36,089 nt of DNA from Acidimicrobiales bacterium (GTDB lineage Bacteria > Actinomycetota > Acidimicrobiia > Acidimicrobiales > SZUA-35). The notes under the pieces are model-generated. The model saw only the letters and a list, made by a program, of their open reading frames with translations, did no database searches and was not told the DNA's origin. A program made the position numbers and the translations under genes. Numbering within the stretch: position 1 is the stretch's first letter; the number at the start of each line of letters is the position of its first letter. The DNA lies in the NCBI GenBank assembly GCA_024644005.1, contig JAHELU010000002.1, forward strand, positions 1 through 36,089, written 5' to 3'. Shown piece after piece: positions 1 to 7,329 of this stretch.

Positions 1-528
1 GTAGACCTTGGGCTTCGTGTTCTGCTCGGGAGCCCTGACCGCCACATCGTCGCGGGCGATGATCCGGCTGATCTCGGAGGTCGGGTCGTCGAGGTCGCCG
101 ATCTTGATGGCCTCGGTGGGACACACGATCTGGCACGACGGCTCCAGCCCGACCTCGAGCCGGTGGTTGCACATGTTGCACTTGTGCGCGGTGTTGGTCT
201 CCGGGTTGATGTACAGGGCGTCGTAAGGGCAGGCGTTCATGCACGACTTGCAGCCGATGCAGTCGTCGTCCTGGAAGTCGACGACGCCGTTGTCGGCCCG
301 GTAGAGGGCAGACGTGGGGCAGATCGTCATGCACGGCGCATCGTCGCACTGGTTGCACCGCATCACGTTGAACTTGCGGGCCACATCGGGGAAGGTGCCG
401 GTCTCGATGTACTTGACCCAGGTCCGGTTCACGCCGAGCGGCACGTCGTGCTCGCTCTTGCAGGCCACGGTGCAGGCATGGCAGCCGATGCAGTTGTCGC
501 TGTCGAGCAGGAACCCCATTCGGACCAT
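1..528 (-). CDS. 4Fe-4S dicluster (DmsB/NrfC/FdhB-like) electron-transfer subunit, C-terminus cut by window edge
   Basis: The minus strand reads 176 codons from ATG at 528 without a stop to the window edge. Sixteen cysteines fall into four ferredoxin-type sets: CIGCHACTVAC near the N-terminus, CNQCDDAPCMTICP, CIGCKSCMNACP, and CNMC followed by CQIVCP. This is the four-cluster pattern of the iron-sulfur subunits of molybdopterin oxidoreductases (DmsB, NrfC, PhsB, formate dehydrogenase beta). Such subunits pass electrons between a catalytic molybdoenzyme and a membrane partner. A GGGAG Shine-Dalgarno 6 nt before ATG 528 favours that start over the internal ATG at 519. The catalytic partner is not in view and probably lies beyond the left edge. 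The molybdoenzyme at 11682 is far away and of a soluble type, so it is not an obvious partner. Family is secure; the partner is unknown. Confidence 0.9.
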   Translation of the reverse strand, partial: MVRMGFLLDSDNCIGCHACTVACKSEHDVPLGVNRTWVKYIETGTFPDVARKFNVMRCNQCDDAPCMTICPTSALYRADNGVVDFQDDDCIGCKSCMNACPYDALYINPETNTAHKCNMCNHRLEVGLEPSCQIVCPTEAIKIGDLDDPTSEISRIIARDDVAVRAPEQNTKPKVY

Positions 529-596
529 TGGCCACTCCCGTACTCTCGTGTCTCGACGGCCGACCGCCGGCCCGGCCGTTTCACCCTGGTTGGACA

Positions 597-602
597 ATCG
601 TA
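597..602 (-). promoter_or_regulatory. possible -10 box for the iron-sulfur subunit gene
   Basis: TACGAT on the minus strand fits TANNNT and lies about 70 nt before ATG 528. No convincing -35 box is seen. The rest of the 529-756 divergent gap holds an AT-richer patch around 660-690 and a small 6-bp hairpin (715-729) before putA, but no clear putA promoter. Confidence 0.25.
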
Positions 603-756
603 GGCCCGGCGCAGCGGTGGGCAGGGGACCCGCTCCGGCGTGCCGTCCCGGCGTCGGTCAGTAAAAGTCCAAATGTACGGCTATTTCGATCGGAGGTCAA
701 GACGGCGGTCGACGGGGGTCGTTGACCCCGCCGGTCCGGAGGTCGATCATGGGGCC

Positions 757-3700
757 ATGTCCGACCAACTGCTCGTTCGTGAGTCGATCGAGCTGGTGTC
801 CCAATGGCTCGACCGCGGACCGGAGATCGAGACCGACGACGATCGCGCCACCACCGCCCCGCTCCAGGCCCTCATCGAGGATCCCGACGGGGTGGGCTTC
901 GCGATGCGCTTCATCGACCGGGTCATCCGACCGGAGGACGATCGCGTGGCGGCCGCCCAGCTGGCGTCGCTCGTCGGCGCAGGCGAGCTGCCGGGATTCC
1001 TGTCGGCGCTCGACCGGCTGCTGCTCCGGGCCGGCGCCCTGCTCGGGCCATCCCTCCCCAAGGTGGTGATGCCGCTGGCCCGGCGCCGGATGCGCCGGCT
1101 CGTCGGACACCTGGTGGTCGACAGCGAGCCGAAGCGGCTGGCGCAACACCTCCAGGCTTCGAGGGCCGACGGCTTCGCCCAGAACGTGAACCTGCTCGGC
1201 GAGGCGGTGATGGGCCGCAACGAAGCCGGGCGGCGACTGGCGGACACCTTGGCTCTGATCGACAACCCGGACATCGACTACGTGTCGGTCAAGCTCTCCT
1301 CGGTGGTGCCCCAGCTCAACCACTGGGACTGGGACGGCAGCCGGGCGAGGGTGGTGGCGCGGCTCACCGAGATCATGGATCGAGCGGCCGCCACCGGCAC
1401 CTTCGTCAACCTCGACATGGAGGAGTACCTCGACCTCGATCTCACGATCGCCGCCTTCATCGAGGTGCTCTCCCAGCCCGAGCGCGCACCGGTCGAGGCC
1501 GGCATCGTGCTCCAGGCGTACCTGCCGGATTCGTTCCTCGCCCTGCAGCACCTCACCGACTGGGCCACCGAGACCGACCACGAGATCAAGATCCGCCTGG
1601 TCAAGGGAGCCAACCTGGCGATGGAGAAGGTCGAGGCGGAGCTCCACGGATGGCCCCAGGCCCCGTACGAGACGAAGGCCGAGGTCGATGCCAACTACAA
1701 GCGCTGCCTCGACTGGGTGCTCACCCCGGAACGGACGGCGCGGATCCGCATCGGGGTGGGGAGTCACAACCTGTTCGACGTGGCCTGGGCGCACCTCCTC
1801 TCCGCCGAGCGGGGGGTGGCCGACCGGATCCAGTTCGAGATGCTGCAGGGCATGGCTCCCACCATGGCGAGGGTCGTGAGGGGGTCTTCCGACCGCAAGC
1901 CGCTCCTGCTCTACACCCCCATCGTGGCGAACGACCAGTTCGACGTCGCCATCGCCTACCTGTTCCGGCGACTGGAGGAGAACGCTGCGCCGGAGAACTT
2001 CATACGCTCGCTGTTCAGCATCCGCACCGACGCGTCGGCATTCGCCCACCACGCCGATGCCTTCGCCGACTCCGTCGCCAAGCGGTGGAGCATGGCCGAC
2101 CGGCCCCGGCGGACCCAGGTGAGACCCGCCGAGCGGGCTGCGGCCACCCTGGGGGCGCCGACGGACGACTTCGTCAACGAACCGGATTCCGACCCCTCCA
2201 TCGCCGCCAACCGCGAGTGGGCGGTGTCGGTCCTGACCACCGATCCCGGACCAGCCAACACCCCGCTCAGCACCACGACAGCCGCGGTCGATGCCGTCCT
2301 GGCCCGCTGTCGAGCCGCCGAGCCGTCGCCACCGGCAGAACGGGTCGATCTGCTGCGACGGGCCGCCGACGTGCTGGCCAGGCGGCGGGGAGAGCTGATC
2401 GCGGTGATGGCCCACGAGGCGGGCAAGACCTTCCAACAGGCCGACGCCGAGGTCTCCGAGGCCATCGACTTCGCCCGGTACTACAGCCATCGGATCGAGG
2501 CGCTCGACGACCCGATGGCCCGCTTCGAGCCACTCGGGACCGTGGCGGTCATCCCGCCGTGGAACTTCCCGGTGGCCATACCCTGCGGCGGTGCCCTCGC
2601 CGCGGTGGCGGCCGGCAATCAGGTCGTCCTCAAACCGGCACCGGAGACCCCGCGTTGCGGCGAGCTCCTGGTCGAGTGCCTCGCCGAGGCCGGGATCGAC
2701 GCCGTTCACTACCTGCGGACTCCGGACGACGAGGTCGGTCGTCACCTGGTCCGCACCGTCGACGGCGTCATACTGACCGGCTCGTTCGAGACGGCCCGGC
2801 GGTTCCGGTCCTGGCATCCGGGGCTGAAGCTCCTGGCCGAGACGAGCGGCAAGAACGCCATGGTCATCACACCCCGGGCCGACATCGATCTGGCGGTGAA
2901 GGACCTCGTGGCCTCCGCCTTCACCCATGCCGGTCAGAAGTGCTCTGCCGCCTCGCTGGCCATCTGCGTCGGCGACGTCTCCCGCTCCCCCCGCTTCCTC
3001 AGACAGCTGACCGATGCCGTGGAGGGCCTCAACACCGGACCGGCCGTCGCCATCGCCAGCGACGTCGGGCCGTTGATCGGGCCCCCGACGGAGAAGCTCG
3101 CGAGGGCGCTCCAGGAGCCGGACGCCCGGTGGCTCGTCGCCCCCCGCCGCCTGAGCGACGACGGCCACCTGTGGTCGCCAGGTGTCCGGTTCGTCGAGCC
3201 TGGCAGCTGGTTCCACCTCACCGAGTGCTTCGGCCCGGTGCTCGGCATCATGGCCGCCGACGATCTCGACCAGGCCATCGCCTTCCAGAACGCCACCGAC
3301 TTCGGCCTGACCGGGGGGATCCACTCGCTCGACCCCGCCGAGATCGAGCACTGGCTCGAGCGGGTGGAGGTCGGGAACGCCTACGTCAACAAGCCGACCA
3401 CCGGAGCGATCGTCGGCCGGCAGCCGTTCGGCGGGTGGAAGCGGTCATCGGTCGGACCGGGGGCCAAGGCCGGCGGCCCGAACTACGTCGACCAGCTCGG
3501 GACCTGGCATCCCACCGAGCCGGTCACCGCTGCCACCCTCGAGCAGGCCAGGGTCGACGACCGGCGGTGGTGGCGCGACGAGTACGGCACCGTCCGGGAT
3601 CCGAGCGGGCTGCGCTACGAAGCGAACGTCTTCCGGTACCGGTCGCGGGGTCGGATCGGCCTCAGGGTCGGTGTCGGGATCGACGAGGCCGAGGTCGAGC

Positions 3701-4020
3701 GGGTCCGTCACGCCGCATCGGTGGCCGGATGCCTGCTGATCGAGTCCCGGGCCGACTCCGAGCCCGACCGCCGGTATGCGCGCTCGATCCGATCGCTCGG
3801 CGTCGAGCGAATCCGCCACCTGGGCCCGGTGCCGGGTCTCGTTCGTACCGCGGCCGGCGATGCCAACGTGGACCTGGCCGACGATCCGGTGACCCTGTCG
3901 GGGCGGCTCGAGCTGCGGCACTACCTGCGGGAACAGGTGGTCAGCATGACCGGGCACCGCTTCGGCAATCTCCTGGCCGACCCCGTGACGGTGGCCGGCC
4001 TGGCGACGCCTGGCGCCTGA
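757..4020 (+). CDS. putA: bifunctional proline dehydrogenase / L-glutamate-gamma-semialdehyde dehydrogenase (PutA)
   Basis: 1087 aa. It oxidises proline to P5C (FAD-dependent, N-terminal half) and then glutamate semialdehyde to glutamate (NAD+-dependent ALDH half). The PRODH barrel shows RLVKGANLAMEKVEAEL near residue 279, GVGSHNLFDVAWAHLL near 335 and FEMLQGMAPTMARVV near 360. The ALDH part shows PPWNFPVAIPCGGALAAVAA near 600, the general-base Glu in LAETSGKN (about E695) and the catalytic Cys in GQKCSA (about C729). About 200 residues follow the catalytic ALDH core, as in longer PutA forms. There is no N-terminal ribbon-helix-helix repressor domain. The open frame extends upstream to 640, but ATG 757 (MSDQLLVRES) is preferred: GGAGG lies upstream and the extension is Arg-rich and unlike the family. 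It ends one base before the convergent gene at 4022. Family assignment is firm. Confidence 0.95.
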   Translation: MSDQLLVRESIELVSQWLDRGPEIETDDDRATTAPLQALIEDPDGVGFAMRFIDRVIRPEDDRVAAAQLASLVGAGELPGFLSALDRLLLRAGALLGPSLPKVVMPLARRRMRRLVGHLVVDSEPKRLAQHLQASRADGFAQNVNLLGEAVMGRNEAGRRLADTLALIDNPDIDYVSVKLSSVVPQLNHWDWDGSRARVVARLTEIMDRAAATGTFVNLDMEEYLDLDLTIAAFIEVLSQPERAPVEAGIVLQAYLPDSFLALQHLTDWATETDHEIKIRLVKGANLAMEKVEAELHGWPQAPYETKAEVDANYKRCLDWVLTPERTARIRIGVGSHNLFDVAWAHLLSAERGVADRIQFEMLQGMAPTMARVVRGSSDRKPLLLYTPIVANDQFDVAIAYLFRRLEENAAPENFIRSLFSIRTDASAFAHHADAFADSVAKRWSMADRPRRTQVRPAERAAATLGAPTDDFVNEPDSDPSIAANREWAVSVLTTDPGPANTPLSTTTAAVDAVLARCRAAEPSPPAERVDLLRRAADVLARRRGELIAVMAHEAGKTFQQADAEVSEAIDFARYYSHRIEALDDPMARFEPLGTVAVIPPWNFPVAIPCGGALAAVAAGNQVVLKPAPETPRCGELLVECLAEAGIDAVHYLRTPDDEVGRHLVRTVDGVILTGSFETARRFRSWHPGLKLLAETSGKNAMVITPRADIDLAVKDLVASAFTHAGQKCSAASLAICVGDVSRSPRFLRQLTDAVEGLNTGPAVAIASDVGPLIGPPTEKLARALQEPDARWLVAPRRLSDDGHLWSPGVRFVEPGSWFHLTECFGPVLGIMAADDLDQAIAFQNATDFGLTGGIHSLDPAEIEHWLERVEVGNAYVNKPTTGAIVGRQPFGGWKRSSVGPGAKAGGPNYVDQLGTWHPTEPVTAATLEQARVDDRRWWRDEYGTVRDPSGLRYEANVFRYRSRGRIGLRVGVGIDEAEVERVRHAASVAGCLLIESRADSEPDRRYARSIRSLGVERIRHLGPVPGLVRTAAGDANVDLADDPVTLSGRLELRHYLREQVVSMTGHRFGNLLADPVTVAGLATPGA

Positions 4021-4021
4021 A

Positions 4022-4576
4022 TCAGCCGGACGCAGCCCGCCTGACCGCGGCCACCAGGTCATCGACGGACGGCCGGTCGTCCGGCCCCTCCCCCCAGTGC
4101 CCCCACACCAGGATGCCGTCGGGGCCGATCACGAAGTCGCCCCCGAGCTGCAACGTGTCCTCGGTGGCGGGGCGGAGATCGCGGAGACGACCGCCGCGGA
4201 ACAGCGCCACGTAGCGCCCGATCGCCCGCCATCCGTAGACGCGGCGGACCGATCCCCGGCCGAGACCGAACGACCGGTACGCCGAGCGATCGGGATCGAG
4301 GAGGATGGTGAACGGTACGTCGTTACGTCGACGGTACGGATCGAGCTGCTCCTGCGACGTGAAGGTGACGAGCACCACCTCGGTGTCCGGACCGAGCTCT
4401 GCGAGCCGGTCGCCGACGGCGACGGCATGGGCCGCACAGGGCAGTCAATAGATGTGGCGGTGGAAGATCAGCACCACCGTCCGGCCCCGCATGTCGGCGA
4501 GTCGCCACAGGCCGCCGTCCGGATCGACGAGCGCCACGTCCGGCGCGGGACGTCCGAGCGGCGGGCGGCTCGTCAC
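4022..4576 (-). CDS. candidate selenoprotein: SelL/PRXL2-like thioredoxin-fold redox protein with UxxC site (in-frame UGA)
   Basis: From GTG 4576 the minus frame gives 184 aa if the TGA at 4447-4445 is read as an amino acid (codon 44). The protein would start MTSRPPLGRPAPDVALVDPD, a typical AhpC/TSA N-terminus, then read VVLIFHRHIY-U-LPC: beta strand followed by a UxxC redox motif (Sec44, Cys47). After the UGA the same frame continues with VVLVTFTSQEQLDPYR, ILLDPDRSAYRSFGLGRGS and QLGGDFVIGPDGILVW, all characteristic of peroxiredoxin-like AhpC/TSA (PRXL2/SelL-related) proteins, to TGA 4022. Homologs usually carry Cys at the UGA position. A SECIS-like hairpin lies just downstream of the UGA. 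The frame starts 22 nt after the DUF1508 stop, so the two are probably co-transcribed. The likely role is thiol/peroxide redox chemistry in the cytoplasm. Alternatives are a nonsense mutation or a base-call error (TGC/TGT to TGA). Confidence 0.8.
4405..4447 (-). promoter_or_regulatory. putative bacterial SECIS element with its UGA (gene at 4022-4576)
   Basis: The UGA is at 4447-4445. The hairpin is at 4426-4405: arms GTCGCC/GGCGAC (6 bp) close a GTC loop, and three more G-C pairs follow past a single bulged C. The first loop base is G and lies 28 nt after the UGA. These features match the general bacterial SECIS model (apical-loop G in first or second position, roughly 16-37 nt downstream). 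GC-rich coding DNA forms hairpins readily, so this supports rather than proves the call. Confidence 0.6.
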
Positions 4577-4598
4577 CGGCCGGCGAGCGTGCCCACGC

Positions 4599-4787
4599 TC
4601 AGCCCGTCACCACGTTCACCGGGCCGTCGTAGGACCCGGCCAACAGCTTGGTGAGCGTCGAGGTGGCAGCTGCCTTGTTGCCGTAGCCCTGACCCCCGTC
4701 GGTGGCCACCACCTGACCGTTGGATGCCTTGACCCGAAACGCCCACTTGCCGTCCTTGCGCTTGTAGACCTCACCGGTTCCTGCCAT
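4599..4787 (-). CDS. DUF1508 (YegP-like) small protein
   Basis: 62 aa, a single DUF1508 repeat: GEVYKRKDGKWAFRVKASNG, then QVVATDGGQGYGNKAAATS. The family forms a small beta-beta-beta-alpha unit often found in tandem; here there is one copy. Its biochemical function is not known to me. ATG 4787 is preceded by AAAGGA about 8 nt upstream, a strong Shine-Dalgarno. It is followed after 22 nt by the GTG of the candidate selenoprotein, so they probably share a transcript. The 164-nt gap upstream (4788-4951) shows no gene or strong structure. Confidence 0.85.
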   Translation of the reverse strand: MAGTGEVYKRKDGKWAFRVKASNGQVVATDGGQGYGNKAAATSTLTKLLAGSYDGPVNVVTG

Positions 4788-4951
4788 GTGCTGTTTCCTT
4801 TCGTCGACGGAGTCAACGCCTGTCGCCCCGATTCCTAGCGCCACCGACTCTAGAGGAGGGACAGGTCCAGTCAAGCCATTCGGGCTGCCGCCGACGCAAC
4901 CCGTCCGACGACACGCCATCGCCGGGCGGTGGCTGCACCTCGGCGCTCGAC

Positions 4952-5725
4952 CTATGCGGCGTGGGGCCGCAGCTCGCCCCGGGATCCGGTGGTCCAATCG
5001 CTCACGAACCGGAAGCGGTCACCGCGGATGATGGTGGTCCGCCACTCGATCGGGGTTCCGTCGCGGCTGCCGAGCCGCTCCAGGAAGAAGGCGGCATCGC
5101 CTTTGCGCAGATCGAGCAGGGCCCGATCGGCCGGGCTGGGGACGATCGGTGTCAGCCGCTCCCAGCCCTGGTTCGGGACGGGCCGGCCCAGCTTCGCCAG
5201 CTCGGCGTAGAGGGCGGTATGGCTCCAGTCGACCTCCAGCAGTGGCTCGGCGACGGTGAGCGGCAACCAGGCCCGGTCGACGGCGAGCGGTTGGCCCGCG
5301 GCCCGCCGGAGCCGAGCCAGCAGAACCAGTTCGGCCCCCTCGTCGAGATCCAGATGCGAGGCGGCGACGGTGTCCGTCACCACCTCGAGCTGCAGCACGT
5401 CGCTGGTCTGCTCGACCCCGGCCGACTCGACGGACTGGAACAGGCTGTAGAGCGTGCCGAGCGACTGCTCGAACTCGGCCCGGTTGACGACGGTGCCCCG
5501 GCCGCGCTCGCGCTTCAGGAGCCCGGTCTTGTTCAGGTGGCGCACCGCCTCCCGGACGGTGTGGCGGCTCACCCCGTAGGCCTCGGTCAGCTCGTGATCG
5601 GTGGGGAAGAACCCTTCGTCGAACTCGCCGGCCTCCAACCGGCGCCGGAGCTCGGCCTCCAACTGCGCCCACAGCGGCATCGGGCTGTCTCGGTCGAGCG
5701 GCATCGGCGACGACGATCGCGCCAT
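4952..5725 (-). CDS. GntR-family transcriptional regulator, HutC/FarR subfamily
   Basis: 257 aa. The N-terminal winged helix-turn-helix (about residues 17-85) shows PLWAQLEAELRRRLEAGEF, FPTDHELTEAYGVSRHTVRE and HLNKTGLLKRERGRGTVV. The C-terminal UTRA ligand-binding domain (about 95-245) shows LARLRRAAGQPLAVDRAWLP and FFLERLGSRDGTPIEWRTTI. HutC-type regulators sense small metabolites and usually repress nearby catabolic genes. It lies downstream of, and on the same strand as, the methylated-amine gene cluster, separated by a terminator-like hairpin at 5875-5914, so control of that cluster is plausible but only inferred. ATG 5725 has an AGGAC-type ribosome site about 9 nt upstream. Confidence 0.92.
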   Translation of the reverse strand: MARSSSPMPLDRDSPMPLWAQLEAELRRRLEAGEFDEGFFPTDHELTEAYGVSRHTVREAVRHLNKTGLLKRERGRGTVVNRAEFEQSLGTLYSLFQSVESAGVEQTSDVLQLEVVTDTVAASHLDLDEGAELVLLARLRRAAGQPLAVDRAWLPLTVAEPLLEVDWSHTALYAELAKLGRPVPNQGWERLTPIVPSPADRALLDLRKGDAAFFLERLGSRDGTPIEWRTTIIRGDRFRFVSDWTTGSRGELRPHAA

Positions 5726-5748
5726 CGGGGTCCTGTCCTTTCATTCAG

Positions 5749-5754
5749 ACATTA
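5749..5754 (-). promoter_or_regulatory. possible -10 box for the GntR regulator
   Basis: TAATGT on the minus strand lies in the only AT-rich patch of the 247-nt gap (5741-5770) and would place a transcript start about 17 nt before ATG 5725. No good -35 was found. Confidence 0.3.
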
Positions 5755-5874
5755 CTGTCGATAAGTATGGTACCGGCCGGATCCGACTCCGGTGGGACGG
5801 CCGTGCAACCGATCCGGTCCGGGTTGCGCTTGATGCAGTGGGTGAGGCGCTACGGCCCACACCCGAACGGGATC

Positions 5875-5914
5875 GCACTCCGCCCTCGGTTAGGGGAAGA
5901 AGGGGGCGGAGTGC
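5875..5914 (-). terminator. terminator-like hairpin after the oxidase operon
   Basis: Perfect 11-bp inverted repeat, GCACTCCGCCC (5875-5885) and GGGCGGAGTGC (5904-5914), around an 18-nt loop. It lies 59 nt beyond the DAO-family stop at 5973 and before the gntR promoter region. There is no U-tract, which is common for GC-rich actinobacterial termination structures. It could instead be a regulatory or mRNA-stability hairpin. Confidence 0.5.
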
Positions 5915-5972
5915 GGGACCGGTCGCCCTGGACGGCGGTCAGGCGTCGACGGGCGCTGGCGTCGGATGGCGC

Positions 5973-7307
5973 TCAGCCGTTCACCGAGAAGCTGGAGCGC
6001 TCGTTGATGTCGCGGTTCCGGCTGAACGAGCCGAGGTCTATGGCCAGACCGGTGTAGCGGCCCTCGACGGTGAGCGGCGCTGCGTCGTGGTCGTGCCCTG
6101 CCTCGACGGCCTCGATCAGCTCGGCCATGCAGTGGGCGGCCACCCCGGCGTTCTTGTACTGGTTGCCGCTCGTGCCGATGGCGACGTAGAAGCCCGACAG
6201 ATCGGTCCGGTCGTAGATCGGGATCCAGTCGTCGGCGACGTCGTACAGGTCGACCACGCCCCGCCGGCGATTGGGGACGCCGAGGTCCGGCATCCGGCGC
6301 GCCAACCGCAGCACCTGGGCCTGCCACTGGTCCTCGGTGATCTCCCGATCGAAGTGGTCGGGATCGTCGACCCACTCCCGGGGATCGCACTCCGGGTCCT
6401 CCGAGCCGATCAGGATGTTGTCGCCGGCTTCTGGCCGGATGTAGATCCCGGTGTCGCCGTCCTGCAGGTGGCAACCGGTGGCCTCGTAGTCGACACCGGG
6501 TGGTGAGGCGACGTGGTGGACCTCGTGGCGCAACGCCCTGGTGGCGATCTTCATCGTGCCCTCGAGCCCGGCCATCCGATTGACGACGAAGCTGTGGGGC
6601 CCGGCGACGTTGACCACCACCGGCGCCGAGAGCACTTCGGGGCCATCCGGGCCGTCCACCGTCACCCCGATGACCCGACCGCCGTCGCGCTCGATCGCCG
6701 TGACCGCGGTGTTGAACCGGAACCGGCCGCCCACCGCCTCGGCCGCCCGCTGGAGGTTGTGGGCCGACAGCTGGGGATCGCTGATGTAACCCGAGTCGGC
6801 GGTCCAGACCGCCCCGAGCAGGCGCTCGGTGGGCTCGGCCCAGAACGACTCGTCGTCCGGCCGCTTCGGCGGGCCGAACACCGAAGGGTCGAAGGCCGGG
6901 AACCGGGCCACCAGCTCCTCGACCGACCAGTCCTCGAACGGGATGCCGAGCTCACCCAGCAGGGGGATGACCTTCTCGTGGTGGCCGCCCGGCTTCTTCA
7001 GCAGCGCGGTGCCGCACCGGATGAAGCGGGCCAGCCCCCGCTCGTCGACGTCGCCGCCGAGATGGTCCCGCCAGTTCGCCCAGTAGTGCTGGCCCTCCCA
7101 CGACATGGCCACCCCGTCGTAGGTCGAGTAGCTGAACCGGATGATCGCACAGCTGTTGCTGGTCGAGCCGTAGCCGGCGGCCGGCAGCTTGTCGATGTTG
7201 AGGGTTCGTCTGCCTCGCCGGGCCAGCTCGTAGCCCACCGCGGCGCCGATCACCCCGGCCCCGATGACGATGACGTCGTAGCGCTCGTTCTCCCGATCGG
7301 CTGCCAT
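5973..7307 (-). CDS. FAD-dependent amine oxidase/dehydrogenase, DAO family (sarcosine oxidase beta-like)
   Basis: 444 aa. The N-terminal Rossmann fold shows VIVIGAGVIGAAVGYELARRG, then GSTSNSCAIIRFSYS, typical of single-domain sarcosine/glycine/N-methyl amino acid oxidases. Near the C-terminus WIPIYDRTDLSGFYVAIGTS and NQYKNAGVAAHCMAELI match the second FAD-contact region of the DAO fold. It would oxidise a secondary or tertiary amine and release an aldehyde or a C1 unit; the substrate cannot be read from sequence. ATG 7307 has GGAG 6 nt upstream and is preferred to GTG 7319. It follows the larger flavoprotein gene by 22 nt, so both belong to one operon. Confidence 0.9.
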   Translation of the reverse strand: MAADRENERYDVIVIGAGVIGAAVGYELARRGRRTLNIDKLPAAGYGSTSNSCAIIRFSYSTYDGVAMSWEGQHYWANWRDHLGGDVDERGLARFIRCGTALLKKPGGHHEKVIPLLGELGIPFEDWSVEELVARFPAFDPSVFGPPKRPDDESFWAEPTERLLGAVWTADSGYISDPQLSAHNLQRAAEAVGGRFRFNTAVTAIERDGGRVIGVTVDGPDGPEVLSAPVVVNVAGPHSFVVNRMAGLEGTMKIATRALRHEVHHVASPPGVDYEATGCHLQDGDTGIYIRPEAGDNILIGSEDPECDPREWVDDPDHFDREITEDQWQAQVLRLARRMPDLGVPNRRRGVVDLYDVADDWIPIYDRTDLSGFYVAIGTSGNQYKNAGVAAHCMAELIEAVEAGHDHDAAPLTVEGRYTGLAIDLGSFSRNRDINERSSFSVNG

Positions 7308-7329
7308 GCCCAGCTCCACTGTTCGACCT

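Noticed and set aside
697-3351. 884-codon open frame on the minus strand, antisense to putA
   Set aside because: It is a GC-rich shadow. Its Arg/Gly/Val/Leu/His-rich translation has no recognisable motif, while the plus frame has clear PutA motifs throughout.
804-4214. 1136-codon plus-strand frame overlapping putA, and 11435-14530 overlapping the molybdoenzyme
   Set aside because: Both translations are almost wholly Arg/Gly/Pro/Ala and match nothing; they are third-position GC artefacts.
4022-4447. The UGA at 4445-4447 as a simple nonsense mutation or sequencing error
   Set aside because: Not excluded, but less likely: it falls exactly on the redox residue, the frame stays conserved after it, a SECIS-like hairpin follows, and a second gene in the window has the same arrangement.
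5804-5826. GCAACC...GGTTGC dyad as another ArsR or GntR operator
   Set aside because: The half-sites resemble operator 1, but the 11-nt centre breaks the pattern and it lies about 50 nt upstream of the only candidate -10 box; too weak to call.
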